Positions 61,734 to 64,000 of a stretch of 64,000 nt of DNA are shown one piece after another; the stretch's first letter is position 1, and each line of letters starts with the position of its first letter. The stretch spans positions 1,922,001 to 1,986,000 of the forward strand of contig NZ_CP090376.1 of NCBI RefSeq assembly GCF_022836875.1, written 5' to 3'. A model generated the notes under the pieces. It was given only the letters and a program-made list of their open reading frames with translations, did not search any database and had not been told where the DNA came from. The position numbers and the translations under genes are program-made. The stretch is from Flavobacterium enshiense. GTDB taxonomy: Bacteria; Bacteroidota; Bacteroidia; Flavobacteriales; Flavobacteriaceae.

Positions 61734-63098
61734 TTACACGGTCATTGAAAACAACTGTGTTTGAGGTGCATTTCGTTTCAGACGTAAATCGAACGCCATG
61801 CATATGTTTCTGACAAATGGTTTGCCTTTTTCAGTAACGGTAATGGCATTTTTCTGAATTACCAGTAAACCGTCGTTTTCCATTTCACCGAGTTGTGCAA
61901 TAACTTCGGGAAGTTCTTTAAAGTATAAATGTGATTCATCCCAGGAAGTGGTAAATTGGCACATTAAATTCAGGATGTGTTTGCGAATGATTAAATCTTC
62001 ATTCGTTAGAAAATGCCCTTTGAAAACAGGTAATTCGTTCTTTTCCAGTCTTGCATAATAATCCTCAATCGTTTTTTCATTTTGGGCAAAACCATACCAG
62101 CTGTCGCTTATGGAAGAAGATCCCAATCCAATCATCAACTGTGTTTTGGAAGAAGTATACCCCATAAAATTACGGTGCAGTTTTCCTTCCCGAAAGGAAG
62201 TAAACATATTGTCTTTTTTCAAAGCAAAATGATCCATGCCGATTTCGTGATAGCCTTTTTTTGTCAGCAATTGTTTCCCGATTTCATAAAGTTTTCTCTT
62301 TTCGTCGTCTTTTGGAACGTCTTCGTCTTTAAAACCACGCTGTCCGTTACCTTTAATCCATGGCACATGGGCGTAACTGTAGAAGGCTAAACGGTCAGGG
62401 GAAAGCGATTTTGTTTTTTCGATGGTATCCACAACATCTTCCATTGTTTGAAAAGGTAATCCGAAAATCAAATCGTGAGAAACGGAAGTATAGCCTATTT
62501 CCTTTGCCCAAAACGTAACCTTGGCCACATTATGAAAAGGCTGGATTCGATGTATTGCTTTTTGCACCGTTTCGCTGTAATCCTGAACGCCAAAACTTAC
62601 GCGGCGAAATCCTAAATCGTAAAGTTGTTTCAGATGTTCCCTTGTAGTGTTGTTGGGGTGACCTTCGAAACTGAATTCATGCTGTTCGGCTCTTTCAGCT
62701 CTTAGGAATAGCCCATCAATTAAAGTTTTAAGATTTTCCGGTGAAAAAAAGGTTGGTGTTCCTCCTCCCAAGTGAATTTCTTTGATTATCGGTCTTTCCG
62801 GAAACATGTCGCAGTACAGATTCCATTCTTTCAGAACTGCTTCTATGTAAGGATTTTCAACTTCGTGTCGCTTGGTGATTCGTTTATGGCAACCACAGAA
62901 CGTACATAAACTTTCGCAAAACGGCAGATGGATGTAAAGGCTGATTCCTTCTGAAGCATTGCTTTCGTTGAAGGATCGGATAAAAGTATCCTGCCATATT
63001 TTACCTGAAAAACTTTCATCTTCCCAATAAGGAACTGTTGGATAACTTGTGTACCTTGGTCCCGGAACATTATATTTTTGTACTAATGAAGTTGTCAT
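61734..63098 (-). CDS. hemN: Oxygen-independent coproporphyrinogen III oxidase
   Basis: A 454-residue radical SAM enzyme that decarboxylates coproporphyrinogen III without oxygen. The cluster motif IHLPFCESLCTFCGC has Cys at 61, 65 and 68 plus the HemN-specific extra Cys70. Other hallmarks are GGGTPTFFSPE, a LIFGLPFQT block and SSSISDSWYG. It would support heme supply for the cbb3 oxidase under low oxygen. Its promoter carries an FNR-like site at 63149-63162 in the same geometry as the cco operon. Confidence 0.95.
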   Translation of the reverse strand: MTTSLVQKYNVPGPRYTSYPTVPYWEDESFSGKIWQDTFIRSFNESNASEGISLYIHLPFCESLCTFCGCHKRITKRHEVENPYIEAVLKEWNLYCDMFPERPIIKEIHLGGGTPTFFSPENLKTLIDGLFLRAERAEQHEFSFEGHPNNTTREHLKQLYDLGFRRVSFGVQDYSETVQKAIHRIQPFHNVAKVTFWAKEIGYTSVSHDLIFGLPFQTMEDVVDTIEKTKSLSPDRLAFYSYAHVPWIKGNGQRGFKDEDVPKDDEKRKLYEIGKQLLTKKGYHEIGMDHFALKKDNMFTSFREGKLHRNFMGYTSSKTQLMIGLGSSSISDSWYGFAQNEKTIEDYYARLEKNELPVFKGHFLTNEDLIIRKHILNLMCQFTTSWDESHLYFKELPEVIAQLGEMENDGLLVIQKNAITVTEKGKPFVRNICMAFDLRLKRNAPQTQLFSMTV

Positions 63099-63118
63099 AC
63101 TTTGCCATTTTTCTACAT

Positions 63119-63162
63119 CAAAAGTAGGTTAGAATACCTTCTGCTAAAATGATAATTGTCAT
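63119..63162 (-). promoter_or_regulatory. hemN promoter with FNR-like site
   Basis: ATGATAATTGTCAT (63149-63162) is an FNR-like palindrome with one asymmetric base. On the minus strand the -7 box TACTTTTG (63126-63119) starts 29.5 bp from its centre, and hemN begins about 14 nt after the predicted transcription start. Confidence 0.78.
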
Positions 63163-63256
63163 ATTTTTAGGTGTGTAAGAAAAATTGTTTTCCATTTATT
63201 TTATTAGTAATATTGGCGTCCGTAAGCGAAAGGCAAAAAAACCGCTTGGTTTTAGT

Positions 63257-64000
63257 ATGAAAAAATTTAAAAACAGCTTTTTTTATATCGGAATTGTTGG
63301 TGTAACAACCGCAATAATGTATTGGACGATTCAAAACGGGAAAATCCTGGAAGAAGGCCGAAATGTCGTCCTTCCCAATAACGGGAAAAGCCAGTGGGAA
63401 GAATTTATAATTTCACTTACACACAATCTAACCCATCCATTAGCCATATTATTAGCCCAAATTGTTACGATTGTTTTCGTGGCAAGATTGTTTGGTGCAA
63501 TTTTCAAAAAAATAGGCCAGCCATCCGTAATTGGAGAAATCCTTGCCGGAATTGCGCTAGGGCCCTCATTGTTGGGAAATTATTTTCCTGAATTTTCTAA
63601 TGCTTTATTTCCCGTCGCATCACTTGGAAATCTCCAGTTTTTAAGTCAGATTGGACTGATTCTCTTTATGTTCGTAGTTGGGATGGAGCTCGATTTGAAA
63701 GTGCTTCAGAACAAAGCGAAAGAGGCGGTAATTATTAGCCATGCCAGTATTGTAATCCCGTTTACGTTAGGACTTGTTTTGGCTTATTTTATATTCCAAC
63801 AATTTGCTCCGGACGGTGTCGAGTTTATATCCTTTGCACTTTTTACAGGGATTGCCATGAGTATTACAGCTTTTCCGGTTTTAGCCCGAATAGTGCAGGA
63901 GCGTGGTTTGCATAAAACGCGACTTGGTGCTATGGTGATTACCTGTGCTGCTGCCGACGATATTACGGCTTGGTGTATTCTGGCTGCCGTTATTGCAATT
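63257..64000 (+). CDS. CPA2-type cation:proton antiporter, truncated by window end
   Basis: Starts at the ATG at 63257 (MKKFKNSFFYIGIVGVTTAI) and is open to the end of the window (248 codons). It has many transmembrane helices. IGQPSVIGEILAGIALGPSL and FMFVVGMELDL are CPA2/Kef-NhaS-type signatures, and the AADDITAW segment holds the paired acidic transport residues. It is divergent from hemN. The C-terminus is outside the window, so regulatory domains cannot be judged. Confidence 0.9.
   Translation, partial: MKKFKNSFFYIGIVGVTTAIMYWTIQNGKILEEGRNVVLPNNGKSQWEEFIISLTHNLTHPLAILLAQIVTIVFVARLFGAIFKKIGQPSVIGEILAGIALGPSLLGNYFPEFSNALFPVASLGNLQFLSQIGLILFMFVVGMELDLKVLQNKAKEAVIISHASIVIPFTLGLVLAYFIFQQFAPDGVEFISFALFTGIAMSITAFPVLARIVQERGLHKTRLGAMVITCAAADDITAWCILAAVIAI

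Overview
The window is AT-rich chromosomal DNA from a member of the Bacteroidota, most likely Flavobacteriaceae and Flavobacterium-like. The signs are TAnnTTTG/TTG-type promoters, weak Shine-Dalgarno sequences, a fused CcoN-CcoO oxidase subunit, DUF3667 and DUF2490 proteins, a Flavo-1-like intergenic element, an ABC permease-M1 peptidase fusion, and the protein families throughout. I see no tRNA, rRNA, insertion sequence, prophage or CRISPR array.

Layout. 1-10.5 kb: a YegP-like fragment, an M28 peptidase lipoprotein, a DUF3667 protein, a LOG-type protein and uvrA, a lipoprotein of unknown role, a ClC channel, an AlkD-like protein and an ACP phosphodiesterase. 10.6-15.1 kb: glmM, a secreted cupin, a slipin, yaaA and an unknown protein; the glmM tail and its terminator recur as a degenerate copy beyond the cupin. 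15.3-20 kb: a tetR-tolC-emrA-emrB efflux operon with two tandem palindromic operators. 20.2-27 kb: a complete trp operon on the minus strand (trpE-G-D-C-F-B-A) preceded by a WWW leader peptide and an attenuator. 27.1-32.1 kb: a DUF2975/HTH pair and an ABC ATPase with a fused permease-aminopeptidase.

32.2-43.9 kb holds an 11-kb assimilatory sulfate operon: cysH, cysD, cysN, cysE, cysK, cobA, cysJ, cysI, a DUF2490 protein, and a fusion of a siroheme-synthase dehydrogenase domain with a TauE/SafE transporter. It takes sulfate to sulfide, makes the siroheme needed by CysI, and ends in cysteine. Two consecutive leader peptides rich in Cys and Met codons lie in front of it. Each is followed by an intrinsic terminator, and each carries a segment able to pair with the terminator's 5' arm. 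This tandem Cys/Met attenuator is the most interesting thing in the window.

44-47.4 kb: a MarR-nitroreductase-YceI cluster with two operators, then two thioredoxin-fold proteins and a rhodanese. 47.4-57.3 kb: a Crp/Fnr regulator divergent from ccoI, then ccoS-ccoNO-ccoQ-ccoP-ccoG-ccoH and a SafE-type protein, i.e. a full cbb3 oxidase module. Three near-identical FNR-like palindromes lie before fnr/ccoI, before ccoS and before hemN (61.7-63.1 kb). For the three presumably activated promoters the palindrome centre is always 29.5 bp from the -7 box. The window closes with a SRPBCC protein, a transglutaminase-like protein, a carboxypeptidase-regulatory-domain protein, hemN and the start of a CPA2-type cation:proton antiporter.
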